Positions 32,879 to 42,031 of a stretch of 46,123 nucleotides of DNA are shown piece after piece. Numbering within the stretch: the first letter of the stretch is position 1; each line of letters starts with the position of its first letter. The stretch comes from Bacteroidales bacterium (GTDB lineage Bacteria; Bacteroidota; Bacteroidia; Bacteroidales; UBA932). Where the stretch lies: contig JAFUZO010000027.1 in NCBI GenBank assembly GCA_017476575.1, forward strand, positions 1 to 46,123. The letters run 5' to 3'. The notes beneath the pieces were generated by a model that was given only the letters and a program-made list of their open reading frames with translations, was not told the origin of the DNA and did not search any database. Position numbers and translations under genes: made by a program.

Positions 32879-35800
32879 ATGCTGATGAACATCAACCACC
32901 AACTGCGGAGCGTCCTTCTCGGGACGGCTCTGTGCCTGCTGTCGGCGGTCTCCGCCCTGGCGCAGCGGGCTGTCACGGCCACGGGTGTCGTCACCGACGA
33001 GAGCGGTGCCGCCCTTCCCGGCGTCGTGGTCATCGTCAAAGGCGAGACCGGCAACGGTACGGTCACCGACAACCGCGGCGCCTTCGAACTGAAGGCCACC
33101 TCCGGCGCTATCCTCCAGTTCAGCTGCCTGGGCTATGCGGATGCTGAGGCGGCTGCCGGTCCGAACCTCCACATCGTCCTCTCCGAGTCCATGCAGGAAC
33201 TGGACGATGTCATCGTCATCGGTTACGGTACGGCCAAGAAATCCGATGTTACGGGCGGCCTGTCCGTGGTCAGCGACAAGGAACTCAAGATGGTCTCCAC
33301 CCCGAACCTGATGGACCGTCTCGTCGGCCAGATCGCAGGTCTCTCCATCACGACCGAAAGCGAGGCGCCGGGCAGCAACCAGTCGCTCCTGATCCGCGGC
33401 CAGAACTCGATCTCCGCGACCAACACTCCGCTCGTCGTCCTCGATGGCATTCCCTACGAGGGCTCCCTGGCCGACCTGGACCCGAACCTGATTGACAACA
33501 TGACCGTCCTGAAGGATGCGTCCTCCGTGGCTATCTACGGTTCTCGCGGTTCGAACGGTGTCATCCTCATTCAGACCAAGAAGGGTACCAAAGGCACTGT
33601 CAAGGTTACCTACAAGGGACAGTACAGCATCGCTGAACCGATGCAGCGCATCCAGACCATGGGCCCGAACGAGTTCATCCGCCTCAAGCAGGACCTCGCC
33701 CGTCTCGGCACCAAGCAGTATTCCGGTGAGCAACTGGACCCGCTGGCCGGTGACGTGATCTCCGTGAGCGAGAAGCAGAACTATGCGGCTGGCATCACCC
33801 ACGACTGGCAGGACTATGTGTTCCGCACCGTCTTCAACCATGACCACCAGCTGAGCATTTCCGGCGGCAACGACCGCACCACCTACATGGCGGCCGTGTC
33901 CTTCCTCGACGGCGACGGTGTGGTCTACAACTCCAACTACCAGCGCACCAGCGTCTATTCCAATGTCATCCAGAACCTCAACGACTGGCTCCGGGTCGGC
34001 CTGACCACCCAGTTCGTCAACAAGGAGAGCGGCGGGGTGACCCCGAACCTCGAGCATGCCATCAAGCAGAGCCCCTACGGCCTGTACATCGACGAGACCG
34101 GGCAGTATGTCGAGGAACCGATGGAATACTCCAACCTCCCGAACCCGATGAAGGACGTCAACGCCGACCAGAAGGCCACCACGCGGAACTTCCTCGCCAA
34201 CGGCTTTGTCGACGTCACCCTCCCGCTGCCGGGCCTGACCTTCCGTTCCCAACTCGGCTACAACTACCGCAACAGCCTCACCGGCACCTACTACGGCCGC
34301 GACACCTCCACCGGCCGCAAGGTCAACGGACAGGCCTCCATCGCCAATTCCCACACGACCGATGCCACCTGGGAGAACGTCCTGCGCTACGACCAGAACT
34401 TCGGCAAGCACCACATCGACCTGACCGGCCTGTTCAGCATGCAGCAGAAGGAGAACACCAGTTCCTCCCAGACCGGACAGGGCTTCGTGAACGACGACTC
34501 CAGTTTCTACAAGATGGACGGCGCCGAGGGCAAGATGACCATGAGTTCCGGCTACTGGAAGGAGACGATGGTGTCCTACATGCTCCGCGCCAACTACGGC
34601 TTCGCCGGCCGCTACTACCTGACCCTCACCGGCCGTGCCGACGGTGCCTCCGTCTTCGGCCGCAACAACAAGTACGGCTTCTTCCCGTCCGCCGCCCTGG
34701 CCTGGAACCTCGGCGAGGAGTCCTTCATCAAAGACAATACGACGGCCGTCGACCTCCTGAAGGTCCGCCTCTCCTACGGCGCCAACGGCAACAACGCCAT
34801 CTCCCGTTACCAGACCCTCGACCGGCTCTATGCCACCAACGGCGTCAAGTACATCTGGGGCGACGAGGGCATCGGCGTCAACGCCGCCTACCTCGGCAGC
34901 GACGGCGTGGGCAACCCCGACCTCAAGTGGGAGACCACCTACACCGCCAACCTCGGTATCGACTTCTCCGTCCTACGCGGCCGCATCGGCGGTTCTGTGG
35001 ACATCTACTGGTCCCGCACCAAGGATCTTCTGATGACCCGCACCGTGCCCATCATGAACGGCTACAGCAAGATCTGGGACAATGTCGGCGAGACCGAGAA
35101 CAAGGGTATCGAACTGACCCTCAACACCAAAAACATCCAGACCCGCGACTTCGGCTGGTCCACCGACCTGTCCTTCTTCCTCAACCGCGACAAGATCGTC
35201 GAACTCCGGGGCGACGGCCTCGACGACGTGAGCAACAAGTGGTTCATCGGGAAGCCGCTGTCGGTCTACTATGACTATTACATGGTCGGCCTCTGGCAGA
35301 GCGGCGACGAGTTCACCTTCATTGACGAGGACGGCAAGGAAGTCGCCCACCAGACCGGTGCGGCCCCCGGTTCCGCCAAACTCGAGGATGTGGACGGCAA
35401 CGGCATCATCAATGCCGACGACCGCAAGGTCATCGGAAGCACCCGCCCCTCCTTCACCCTCTCCATGTCCAACCGCCTCTCCTGGAAGGACTTCTACTTC
35501 TCCTTCCTCGTCAACGGCGTCTTCGCCAAGTGGATGCAGGACAATGTCGCCAACCTGTCTTCCTGGACCTTCGGCAGCGGCAACTACATCAAGGGCGCGA
35601 ACTACTGGACGCCGGAGCATCCGGACGCCGACATCGTGTCCCCGGGCTACATCAACACCTTCAGCCACGGCTACTACAAGAAACTGACCTACGTCAACAT
35701 CAAGAACATCACCCTCGGCTATACCGTGCCGCAGGTGGTCGCCCAGCGGCTCCACGTCGCCGGTATCGATGTCAACGTGAGCGTCAACAACCCCACCACC

Positions 35801-35899
35801 TTCTCCAACATGCGGCAGATGCTGAACTACGACAACACCTGGTTCGCCTCCTATCCGACCGCACGGTCCTACATGCTCGGTGTCACCCTTAACTTTTAA
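32879..35899 (+). CDS. SusC/RagA-family TonB-dependent transporter (PUL2)
   Basis: 1006-residue outer-membrane transporter. A signal peptide ends SAVSALAQ. The carboxypeptidase-regulatory-like domain (about 35-105, VTDESGAALPGVVV) is followed by the SusC signature DDVIVIGYGTAKKSDVTGG (about 113-131). The plug has LKDASSVAIYGSRGSNGVI (about 210-228), and the barrel ends in a terminal Phe (VTLNF). The start could be Met1 (32879) or Met3 (32885). It is the first PUL2 gene after the HTCS and is 6 bp from susD. It is only distantly similar to the PUL1 SusC. Confidence 0.97.
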   Translation: MLMNINHQLRSVLLGTALCLLSAVSALAQRAVTATGVVTDESGAALPGVVVIVKGETGNGTVTDNRGAFELKATSGAILQFSCLGYADAEAAAGPNLHIVLSESMQELDDVIVIGYGTAKKSDVTGGLSVVSDKELKMVSTPNLMDRLVGQIAGLSITTESEAPGSNQSLLIRGQNSISATNTPLVVLDGIPYEGSLADLDPNLIDNMTVLKDASSVAIYGSRGSNGVILIQTKKGTKGTVKVTYKGQYSIAEPMQRIQTMGPNEFIRLKQDLARLGTKQYSGEQLDPLAGDVISVSEKQNYAAGITHDWQDYVFRTVFNHDHQLSISGGNDRTTYMAAVSFLDGDGVVYNSNYQRTSVYSNVIQNLNDWLRVGLTTQFVNKESGGVTPNLEHAIKQSPYGLYIDETGQYVEEPMEYSNLPNPMKDVNADQKATTRNFLANGFVDVTLPLPGLTFRSQLGYNYRNSLTGTYYGRDTSTGRKVNGQASIANSHTTDATWENVLRYDQNFGKHHIDLTGLFSMQQKENTSSSQTGQGFVNDDSSFYKMDGAEGKMTMSSGYWKETMVSYMLRANYGFAGRYYLTLTGRADGASVFGRNNKYGFFPSAALAWNLGEESFIKDNTTAVDLLKVRLSYGANGNNAISRYQTLDRLYATNGVKYIWGDEGIGVNAAYLGSDGVGNPDLKWETTYTANLGIDFSVLRGRIGGSVDIYWSRTKDLLMTRTVPIMNGYSKIWDNVGETENKGIELTLNTKNIQTRDFGWSTDLSFFLNRDKIVELRGDGLDDVSNKWFIGKPLSVYYDYYMVGLWQSGDEFTFIDEDGKEVAHQTGAAPGSAKLEDVDGNGIINADDRKVIGSTRPSFTLSMSNRLSWKDFYFSFLVNGVFAKWMQDNVANLSSWTFGSGNYIKGANYWTPEHPDADIVSPGYINTFSHGYYKKLTYVNIKNITLGYTVPQVVAQRLHVAGIDVNVSVNNPTTFSNMRQMLNYDNTWFASYPTARSYMLGVTLNF

Positions 35900-35905
35900 T
35901 CGGCC

Positions 35906-37549
35906 ATGACAATGAAAAGATATATCCCTGCCGTCGCCGGCGTGCTCCTCGTCGTCTCCTGCTCCGACTTCCTCGAAGAGGACCTGAAGAGTTCCCTGGC
36001 CCCGGACAACACCTATACCAGTTCGCTGGGCTTCGAGGTCGGTTCCGCCGGTCTCTACTCCATCGCCCGCTCCGAGTACAACACCTGGGGTGAGAACGGC
36101 GCCTTCATCCACAACGGCGCCTGCCCGTATGAGGCCCTCCAGGTCGGAACCGACATCTGCGACGCCCGCGGCGGCGGTGACGGCTCCCTGATTCCGTTCT
36201 CGGACCTGTCCCTGAATCCATCCACCCAGTTCGTCAAGACCTACTGGCAGTGGGCCTACAACCTGATCGGATCGGCCAACGAACTGCTGATCTATGCCGA
36301 CAAGAACGAGAACTGGGACTATCCCACCGACAAGGCGCTCTACCAGGCCGAGGCCCGCTTCTTCCGGGCCTACGCCTACCGCTACCTCGTGTATCTCTAC
36401 GGTGACGTGCCTTATGTGGAGACCATCCAGAACCCGTTCGTGCTCTCCTTCACCCGCACCCCGAAGGACGAGGTCCTGCAGCATATCATCGACGACTTCG
36501 CCTTCGCCGCGGAGAACCTGCCTGCGGATCCGGACAAGGTGAAGACCGGCAAACTCACCCGCTGGGCGGCCTACCATTACCTGAGTGAGATGTACCTGCT
36601 CCAGAAGGACTATGCCAATGCGGAGAAGGCGTCCCTCGCCGTCATCAATTCCAACTGCTTCGCCCTCAACAAGGAGCGCTACGGCGTATCGAAGAGCGAG
36701 CCGGGAGACCCGTTCAGCGACATGTTCCAGGAGAACAACCAGAACCGTGACAAGGGCAACCAGGAGGCCGTCTGGGTCATGCAGTTCCAGTACAACACCG
36801 TGGGCGGCGGCACCAACTCCGACGACTGGACCCGCCGGGCCTGGAACCCGATGTACTTCGGCATCACGGGCTTCACCCTCTCCTCCGAATACGGTGGACG
36901 CGGCCTGGCCCAGATACTTCCGATGAAGTGGTGGATCGGCACCCAGGGCACCAATGCGACCGGTGCGACCGCTGAAGGTATCTTCGACGAGGGCGACATG
37001 CGTAACTCCGAGTACAACATCAAGCGCGAATGGCTCTACAACAACACCGCCGAAGCCAGCCTTTACGGCAAGAAGTGCAACATCACCGACGCCACGTGGA
37101 GCGCGGGCCAGCTCTTCCCGGCCATCACGAAGTTCTTCTACGGCCGTGACGAGAACCTGTCCCTGACGGGCGGTTACAAGGACCGGATGCGTATCCGGCT
37201 CCCGGAGACCTACTTCCTCCTCGCCGAGGCCTATCTTGGGCTGGGTGAAACGCAGAAGGCTGCCGATGCCGTGAATGTTGTACGTCGCCGCGCCAAGGTC
37301 GCCGACGTCTCCGCCGACGCTATGGACATGGACTTCCTGCTGGACGAGCGCATCCGCGAACTCGTGGGCGAAGAGGTCCGCCGATTCACCCTCCTGCGCA
37401 CCGGCACCCTCCTGGAGCGTGTCCGCAAGTACAACGCCGCCCAGAAGGACATCATCGACGAGCACCACCTGCTCTGGCCCATCCCGCAGACCATCATCGA
37501 TGCCAACCGTGACGTCGAATTCCCGCAGAACCCTGGTTATGAACGCTAA
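35906..37549 (+). CDS. SusD/RagB-family nutrient-uptake lipoprotein (PUL2)
   Basis: 547-residue lipoprotein partner of the preceding SusC. The lipobox LVVSC (Cys19 from the first Met) is followed by SDFLEEDLK, the acidic tail of surface-exported lipoproteins. Family motifs are ALYQAEARFFRAYAYRYLVYLYGDVPYV (about 145-172), the C-terminal RIRELVGEEVRRFTLLRTGTL stretch, and the ending WPIPQTIIDANRDVEFPQNPGY, which is characteristic of SusD proteins. The start is at 35906 or Met3 (35912). It overlaps a possible upstream start of the next gene by 11 bp. Confidence 0.96.
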   Translation: MTMKRYIPAVAGVLLVVSCSDFLEEDLKSSLAPDNTYTSSLGFEVGSAGLYSIARSEYNTWGENGAFIHNGACPYEALQVGTDICDARGGGDGSLIPFSDLSLNPSTQFVKTYWQWAYNLIGSANELLIYADKNENWDYPTDKALYQAEARFFRAYAYRYLVYLYGDVPYVETIQNPFVLSFTRTPKDEVLQHIIDDFAFAAENLPADPDKVKTGKLTRWAAYHYLSEMYLLQKDYANAEKASLAVINSNCFALNKERYGVSKSEPGDPFSDMFQENNQNRDKGNQEAVWVMQFQYNTVGGGTNSDDWTRRAWNPMYFGITGFTLSSEYGGRGLAQILPMKWWIGTQGTNATGATAEGIFDEGDMRNSEYNIKREWLYNNTAEASLYGKKCNITDATWSAGQLFPAITKFFYGRDENLSLTGGYKDRMRIRLPETYFLLAEAYLGLGETQKAADAVNVVRRRAKVADVSADAMDMDFLLDERIRELVGEEVRRFTLLRTGTLLERVRKYNAAQKDIIDEHHLLWPIPQTIIDANRDVEFPQNPGYER

Positions 37550-37562
37550 AGACATCCTTGCC

Positions 37563-38780
37563 ATGAACCATACCCTTATCAAGTCCCTGCTTGCCGTATC
37601 TGCCTGCGCCGCCCTCGGTGCCTGCACCTACGACCCCTACAAGGATGACCTGGTCCTCCCGGCCGAGACCCTGACGCTCTCCGTCAGCGGCGACGCCATC
37701 GCCTTGGACGAGGACAACCTCAAGGCCAACGTCCTGACCTTCAACTGGACTCCGGCCCGGGAGGTCTCCGACGAATACATCGTCTCCTACGTGACGAAAC
37801 TGGACGTGGTGGGCAACAATTTCGGCTCCACCACCGTCATCCGCAACGACGAGGAGGACGGGGTCTATTCCCGCAGTTTCACCTCGGAGCAACTCGACAA
37901 CTGGGCCAACACCCGTTGGAACCTGCCGGTGAACAAGCCCTTCACCCTGGAGTTCCGCGTCGTCGTGGAATTCACCGGCGGTCCTGAGTTCCAGGCCCCC
38001 GAGGTGCGCACGGCCACCGTCCAGGTGACTCCGATCCATGTCGATATTTTCGATGCGGACAAGATGTCCATCGCAGGCACTGCCACCTCCGGATCCGAGG
38101 AGGTCTCCCGCACGGTCGAGAACGTCAACCTGTTCGCCTGGTATGGTCCGCTCGGTATCGGCGAACTATCCATCCCGGTCGAGTTCGACGGTGGAACCTA
38201 CTACATCCACACTGCCGACGGCAGTTCCACCATCAAGCCCGGCGAACCGGTCGATGTCGTGATGGACGAGACGGCTTCGGTCTGGAATGTCCCGGCATCC
38301 GGCAACTACCGCGTCATCATCGATATGGAGGCCAAGCAGGTGACCATCTACGATGAAGCGACCGACCTTCAGCCGCTTACGGTAGATTTCCATCCGAACG
38401 GATCCGATGCCAATCCGCTGGCCCACGTGACCGTGACCGACCTCTGGGCCTATGGTGGCGGTACCGGTTGGGGTGTCCGCAGGCTCAACTGTACTGCCAG
38501 CGCGGCCGACCCGCAGGTGCTTCTGTACGAAGGTTCTTTCAGTGGCAGCGTCAAGTTCTGCATTGCGCAGTCCTTCACTGATGAGGCCGGCACGGCGTAC
38601 ACCCAAAACAATGCCTACTGCTATACCGGAGACGGTACGCTCCAGGCCAACAAACTGACCGAACTGATCTCCGGCGCCACCAGCACGGAACGGAACAAGT
38701 ATTTCGGCATGCCGTCCGGCGCACACCTGTACATCTTCGATCTTCGTCACGGAACAGTCCTGGCCAAACCCGTCCAATAA
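37563..38780 (+). CDS. SusE-like surface glycan-binding lipoprotein
   Basis: 405-residue lipoprotein (lipobox ALGAC, Cys21, followed by TYDPYKDDL). About residues 30-145 resemble the SusE N-terminal immunoglobulin-like domain (LTLSVSGDAIALDEDNLKAN...LTFNW). The C-terminal half has two starch-binding-like beta modules: one ending with VPASGNYRVIIDMEAKQVTIY and one from LQPLTVDFHPNGS onward with a YTQNNAYCYTG segment. That C-terminal half is clearly homologous to the end of the protein at 40493-42031. An in-frame start 8 codons earlier (37539) is possible, but 37563 gives the better signal peptide. Its role is capture of the PUL2 glycan, inferred from position and fold. Confidence 0.85.
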   Translation: MNHTLIKSLLAVSACAALGACTYDPYKDDLVLPAETLTLSVSGDAIALDEDNLKANVLTFNWTPAREVSDEYIVSYVTKLDVVGNNFGSTTVIRNDEEDGVYSRSFTSEQLDNWANTRWNLPVNKPFTLEFRVVVEFTGGPEFQAPEVRTATVQVTPIHVDIFDADKMSIAGTATSGSEEVSRTVENVNLFAWYGPLGIGELSIPVEFDGGTYYIHTADGSSTIKPGEPVDVVMDETASVWNVPASGNYRVIIDMEAKQVTIYDEATDLQPLTVDFHPNGSDANPLAHVTVTDLWAYGGGTGWGVRRLNCTASAADPQVLLYEGSFSGSVKFCIAQSFTDEAGTAYTQNNAYCYTGDGTLQANKLTELISGATSTERNKYFGMPSGAHLYIFDLRHGTVLAKPVQ

Positions 38781-40333
38781 TGAGACTTGTATCTTTCCGG
38801 TGGACAACCCTTGTGTTGTCCACCCTTTTCCTATTCGTTTCCTGCTCCAAGAGCGGTGGCGACCCTTCGTCCGAGTCAGTCTCGGAGAACACCCTCGTCA
38901 AGCCTTCCTACAACAAGACGAAGGTCTTGCGAAATCCCCTCAGCGGCTGGGTGATGTACGGCTCTGCATCGGCAGACCCGTCCTATTGGGATACCGAAAT
39001 CTATGTGCCGGACAAAGGCGAGAACGTACGGGTCCGTGATTATGCGACTTGTGTGTACATGCGCACCGGCTGGTCGATTTTCAATCCGGCCGACGGCGTC
39101 TATGCCTGGCGGGACCCCTCTACGGCCCTTTACAAGATGATTCACGGCGCTCTCGATCGTGGACTTCCTGTGTCCTTCCGTTTTGTGGTGGATGGCCGGG
39201 ACCAGCGGGCCAACACCCCGCAGTTTGTTCTGGATGCGGGGGCCGAATACGGTGTGGAGAATACGCGGTATCCCGACCGGACGACTCCGCTTCCGCAGGA
39301 TCCGGTCTTCCAGCGCTACTACGAGAAGTTCGTTGCGGCCCTGGCTGAAGATTTCAACGATCCGGACATCTGCGCCTTTATCGATGCCTACGGCCTTGGT
39401 AAATGGGGTGAAGGGCATACCGTCGCCTATAATGCGACGAACCTGAACCAAGTAGACGGCAACACCACCCGCCTCAAGGCGGAGGTGATGGAATGGATCA
39501 CGAAGACCTGGGCGAAGTACTTCACCAAGGTCCCGCTTGTGGTGAACTACCACCGGTCGGTCGGCCACCCGGTCAGCGGCACCCAGCCTGACAGCGACAA
39601 CCTCGTGTCCATCGCCGTCTCCAACGGGTATTGTCTCCGCTCCGATGCTTTCGGCATGAACGACTACTACGGAACCTGGGAGAAGAACTGCGTCAACACC
39701 TGGCGCTACAAGCGGCCCGTCATCATGGAGGGCGGCTGGATCGTCGGGCAGCACAGTTACTGGAATGACCCGGCCGGCTACCGGCAGGGCCATCCCGAGG
39801 ATGTCCGCAAGGGCGAATTCGATGCCTCGAAGGAGGCGCGGGTCAACATGATGGATTTCCGGGTAGGCAATGAGACCCAGTCCTGGTTCAATGATGCCTT
39901 CACCTATGTCCAGCAGTTCGTATCGGAGGGTGGCTATCGCCTCTATCCGGATCAGGTCGGCGTGCCGGCCGAGGTGAAGTCCGGATCCGTGGTGAAACTG
40001 ACCTCCCGCTGGCGCAACATGGGCTGGGGCTACTGCCCGAACAACATCCCGCAGTGGAACTACAAGTACAAGGGTGCCTTCGCCCTCCTGGATAATGACG
40101 GCAAACCGGTCCAGACCTTCGTGGACCCGGACTGCGAGCCGTCCGCCTGGGTGGAGAGCAAACCATTCTCGTACGAATTCTCGGTGAAGGTCACCGCCCC
40201 GGCCGGCAACTACAAGTGGGCTGTCGCCATCGTGGACACCACCAAGGACAATACGCCCGGCATCACCCTCGCCGTCAACAACGAGACGACGGACGACGGC
40301 TGGGTCAAATTGATGAATGTCAAAATCGACTGA
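38780..40333 (+). CDS. DUF4832-family lipoprotein, putative glycoside hydrolase (copy 1)
   Basis: 517-residue lipoprotein (lipobox LFVSC, Cys22). The barrel begins VLRNPLSGWVMYG and carries DGRDQRANTP, FIDAYGLGKWGEGH, VNYHR, DAFGMNDYYG, and VIMEGGWIVG. It is followed by a C-terminal beta domain that starts near GGYRLYPDQVGVP. Glu211 (in WGEGH) and Glu317 (in MEGGW) are 106 residues apart and conserved in the paralogue at 42031-43545. That is the arrangement of acid/base and nucleophile in clan GH-A barrels, so a retaining glycosidase is a reasonable inference, although I know of no proven activity for the family. It overlaps the SusE-like stop by one base (TAATG). Confidence 0.8.
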   Translation: MRLVSFRWTTLVLSTLFLFVSCSKSGGDPSSESVSENTLVKPSYNKTKVLRNPLSGWVMYGSASADPSYWDTEIYVPDKGENVRVRDYATCVYMRTGWSIFNPADGVYAWRDPSTALYKMIHGALDRGLPVSFRFVVDGRDQRANTPQFVLDAGAEYGVENTRYPDRTTPLPQDPVFQRYYEKFVAALAEDFNDPDICAFIDAYGLGKWGEGHTVAYNATNLNQVDGNTTRLKAEVMEWITKTWAKYFTKVPLVVNYHRSVGHPVSGTQPDSDNLVSIAVSNGYCLRSDAFGMNDYYGTWEKNCVNTWRYKRPVIMEGGWIVGQHSYWNDPAGYRQGHPEDVRKGEFDASKEARVNMMDFRVGNETQSWFNDAFTYVQQFVSEGGYRLYPDQVGVPAEVKSGSVVKLTSRWRNMGWGYCPNNIPQWNYKYKGAFALLDNDGKPVQTFVDPDCEPSAWVESKPFSYEFSVKVTAPAGNYKWAVAIVDTTKDNTPGITLAVNNETTDDGWVKLMNVKID

Positions 40334-40334
40334 T

Positions 40335-40484
40335 ATGATGAAAGATAAGATACGGGCGGCCTATCAGGCGCCCACTTGCACCGCAACCCTGCTGCGGACC
40401 GAAAACAATTTCCTCACCAGCGGTGACATCGACGCTTTTGTGGACGATGGACAATATGAAGGGTATTTTGAATATTATGAATAG
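40335..40484 (+). CDS. Orphan 49-residue protein with YxxP-x9-ENNFLxS motif
   Basis: A 49-residue frame (ATG ATG at 40335/40338, TAG at 40482-40484) starts 1 bp after the DUF4832 stop. It begins MMKDKIRAAYQAP, has TENNFLTSG in the middle and ends in an acidic, aromatic tail (GQYEGYFEYYE). There is one Cys (residue 15), no signal peptide and no membrane helix. Its stop codon overlaps a GGAGG ribosome site for the next gene (ATG at 40493), so the two are probably translationally coupled. The motif and position are shared with the tiny gene at 16159-16311. Function unknown. Confidence 0.75.
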   Translation: MMKDKIRAAYQAPTCTATLLRTENNFLTSGDIDAFVDDGQYEGYFEYYE

Positions 40485-40492
40485 GAGGGCAG

Positions 40493-42031
40493 ATGATGAA
40501 GAAGAACATATTGATCATAACGGTCTTTCTTGCAGGTTTGACGGCCTGTACAAAAGAGCAAGTGAAACCGTCGGTGGACGATGGAATGGTTGAACTTACA
40601 TTTACGGCGACCATCTCGCCGGAGACCAGGACGGTCCTTTCAGATGACTATCAGGTCCGATGGATGGATGGTGATGTCGTCGCCTTCTTTTCCGGTACGA
40701 CCAAGGTGACCGGTACGGCGGCAGAGGTCTCTGCGGACGGTCTTTCTGCCAAGTTCGAGGTCACGCTGCCGGAGTCGGATACCTATTATGCTGTATATCC
40801 GGATTCTGACAATGTGACCTATGATGGTACGACGTTGAATGCGGAACTGTATCAGTATCGTCCCGGGACTAGCGGTTCGTTTCCCAATAATTCCAATCTG
40901 ATGGTCGGAAAGGCGGCAGGTGGAGAAACGCATTTCCAGTTCCATAACCTTTGTGGATTGGTCAAAATCCATGTCTGCTCGACAGATATCAGCCAACTAC
41001 AACTCAAGGTACTGGGCGGTGGTGTCACTTCCGGACGTTTCACCGTCGATTTCGACGGAGAAGTCCCGAAAATCGGCACATTCACGAAGGAATGGACCGA
41101 TACGTATATCCAGCGTGTCCTTCCGGGCGACTATTATATTCCGATTCCTCCGCAGAGCAATAAGACGGGAATACAACTCACTTATACTCATTATAGCGGA
41201 AGCCCCACTTCCTGGTTCACGACGGACAAGACCTTCTCCTTGGAGGCGGGTCATGTCCTGGACCTGGGAGTTATCGGTGCCTCTTACGTGTTCCGGGGTG
41301 CTGCATCCACGAAACTCTATCTTTCCCATGTTTGGGAGAATGAAAACGTCTATGCGGCCAAGGGTACCTTGAAAGCCGGCAACTATTATATCGGTTACAA
41401 AACGGAGGAATCAGCCTTGGTGCCTGCCTCCGGCCATGATATCCATGATGCGGCCCCCTCACCGTATGCGGAGGTGACAACCAATGATGTTGAGTCACAG
41501 TATTGGACCATTCCGGCCGATGGAACATATCGTATCGTGCTGGATAAGGGAGCGCAGACAGTGACCATCTACTCAGAGGCGAACGATTTGCAACCCAAGG
41601 TGGTGGAGTGGAGTCCGAACGGAGCCGTGGCCAACGGAACGGTCACTACTATCGTTGGAAAAGTACATGCCTACGGTGCAGGTACCAGCTGGGGAGTGAA
41701 AGATATGTATCTCAATCCGTCTGTGGCCGACCCCCAGGTGCTGATCTTGTACTCTGGAGATACAAAGTATGCCGGCCTGATGAAGTTCTGTCTGACGAAG
41801 TCCATCACGCTCAACGGAACTTCTTACAATCAGAACAATTCATACTGCTACTCTTCTCCGTTGACCGCTGATTCCAAACGGCAGAATGTGACCGTTACCG
41901 CCGGGGAATGGACGTCTATCGAGGGCGGTTCTGACGGCGAGCATCGGAACTCCTACATGAGTATTCCTTCCGGGACCAATGTGATTATCTTCGACCTTCG
42001 CAACATGCGGATCAAGGCGACTTCGAAATAA
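40493..42031 (+). CDS. Chimeric lipoprotein: fimbrillin-like N-terminus, SusE/F-like C-terminus
   Basis: 512-residue lipoprotein (lipobox LAGLTAC, Cys19, followed by TKEQ). About 30-260 is fimbrillin-like (LTFTATISPETRTVLSD, VRWMDGDVVAFFSG, YYAVYPDSD, FHNLCGLVKIHV), the same order as in the lipoprotein at 13980-16154. From about 265 it becomes two SusE/F-type beta modules with IPADGTYRIVLDKGAQTVTIY, DLQPKVVEWSPNG, SYNQNNSYCYSS, and IIFDLRNMRI, matching the SusE-like protein at 37563-38780. A strong ribosome site (GGAGG, 40484-40488) precedes it. The DNA is visibly more A/T-rich than its neighbours. Likely a surface glycan-binding or adhesin-like protein. Confidence 0.8.
   Translation: MMKKNILIITVFLAGLTACTKEQVKPSVDDGMVELTFTATISPETRTVLSDDYQVRWMDGDVVAFFSGTTKVTGTAAEVSADGLSAKFEVTLPESDTYYAVYPDSDNVTYDGTTLNAELYQYRPGTSGSFPNNSNLMVGKAAGGETHFQFHNLCGLVKIHVCSTDISQLQLKVLGGGVTSGRFTVDFDGEVPKIGTFTKEWTDTYIQRVLPGDYYIPIPPQSNKTGIQLTYTHYSGSPTSWFTTDKTFSLEAGHVLDLGVIGASYVFRGAASTKLYLSHVWENENVYAAKGTLKAGNYYIGYKTEESALVPASGHDIHDAAPSPYAEVTTNDVESQYWTIPADGTYRIVLDKGAQTVTIYSEANDLQPKVVEWSPNGAVANGTVTTIVGKVHAYGAGTSWGVKDMYLNPSVADPQVLILYSGDTKYAGLMKFCLTKSITLNGTSYNQNNSYCYSSPLTADSKRQNVTVTAGEWTSIEGGSDGEHRNSYMSIPSGTNVIIFDLRNMRIKATSK

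Noticed and set aside
37275..37562. Upstream in-frame extension of the SusE-like gene within susD
   Set aside because: It is an out-of-frame shadow of susD with biased composition. The lipoprotein signal starts at 37563 (or 37539 at the earliest).
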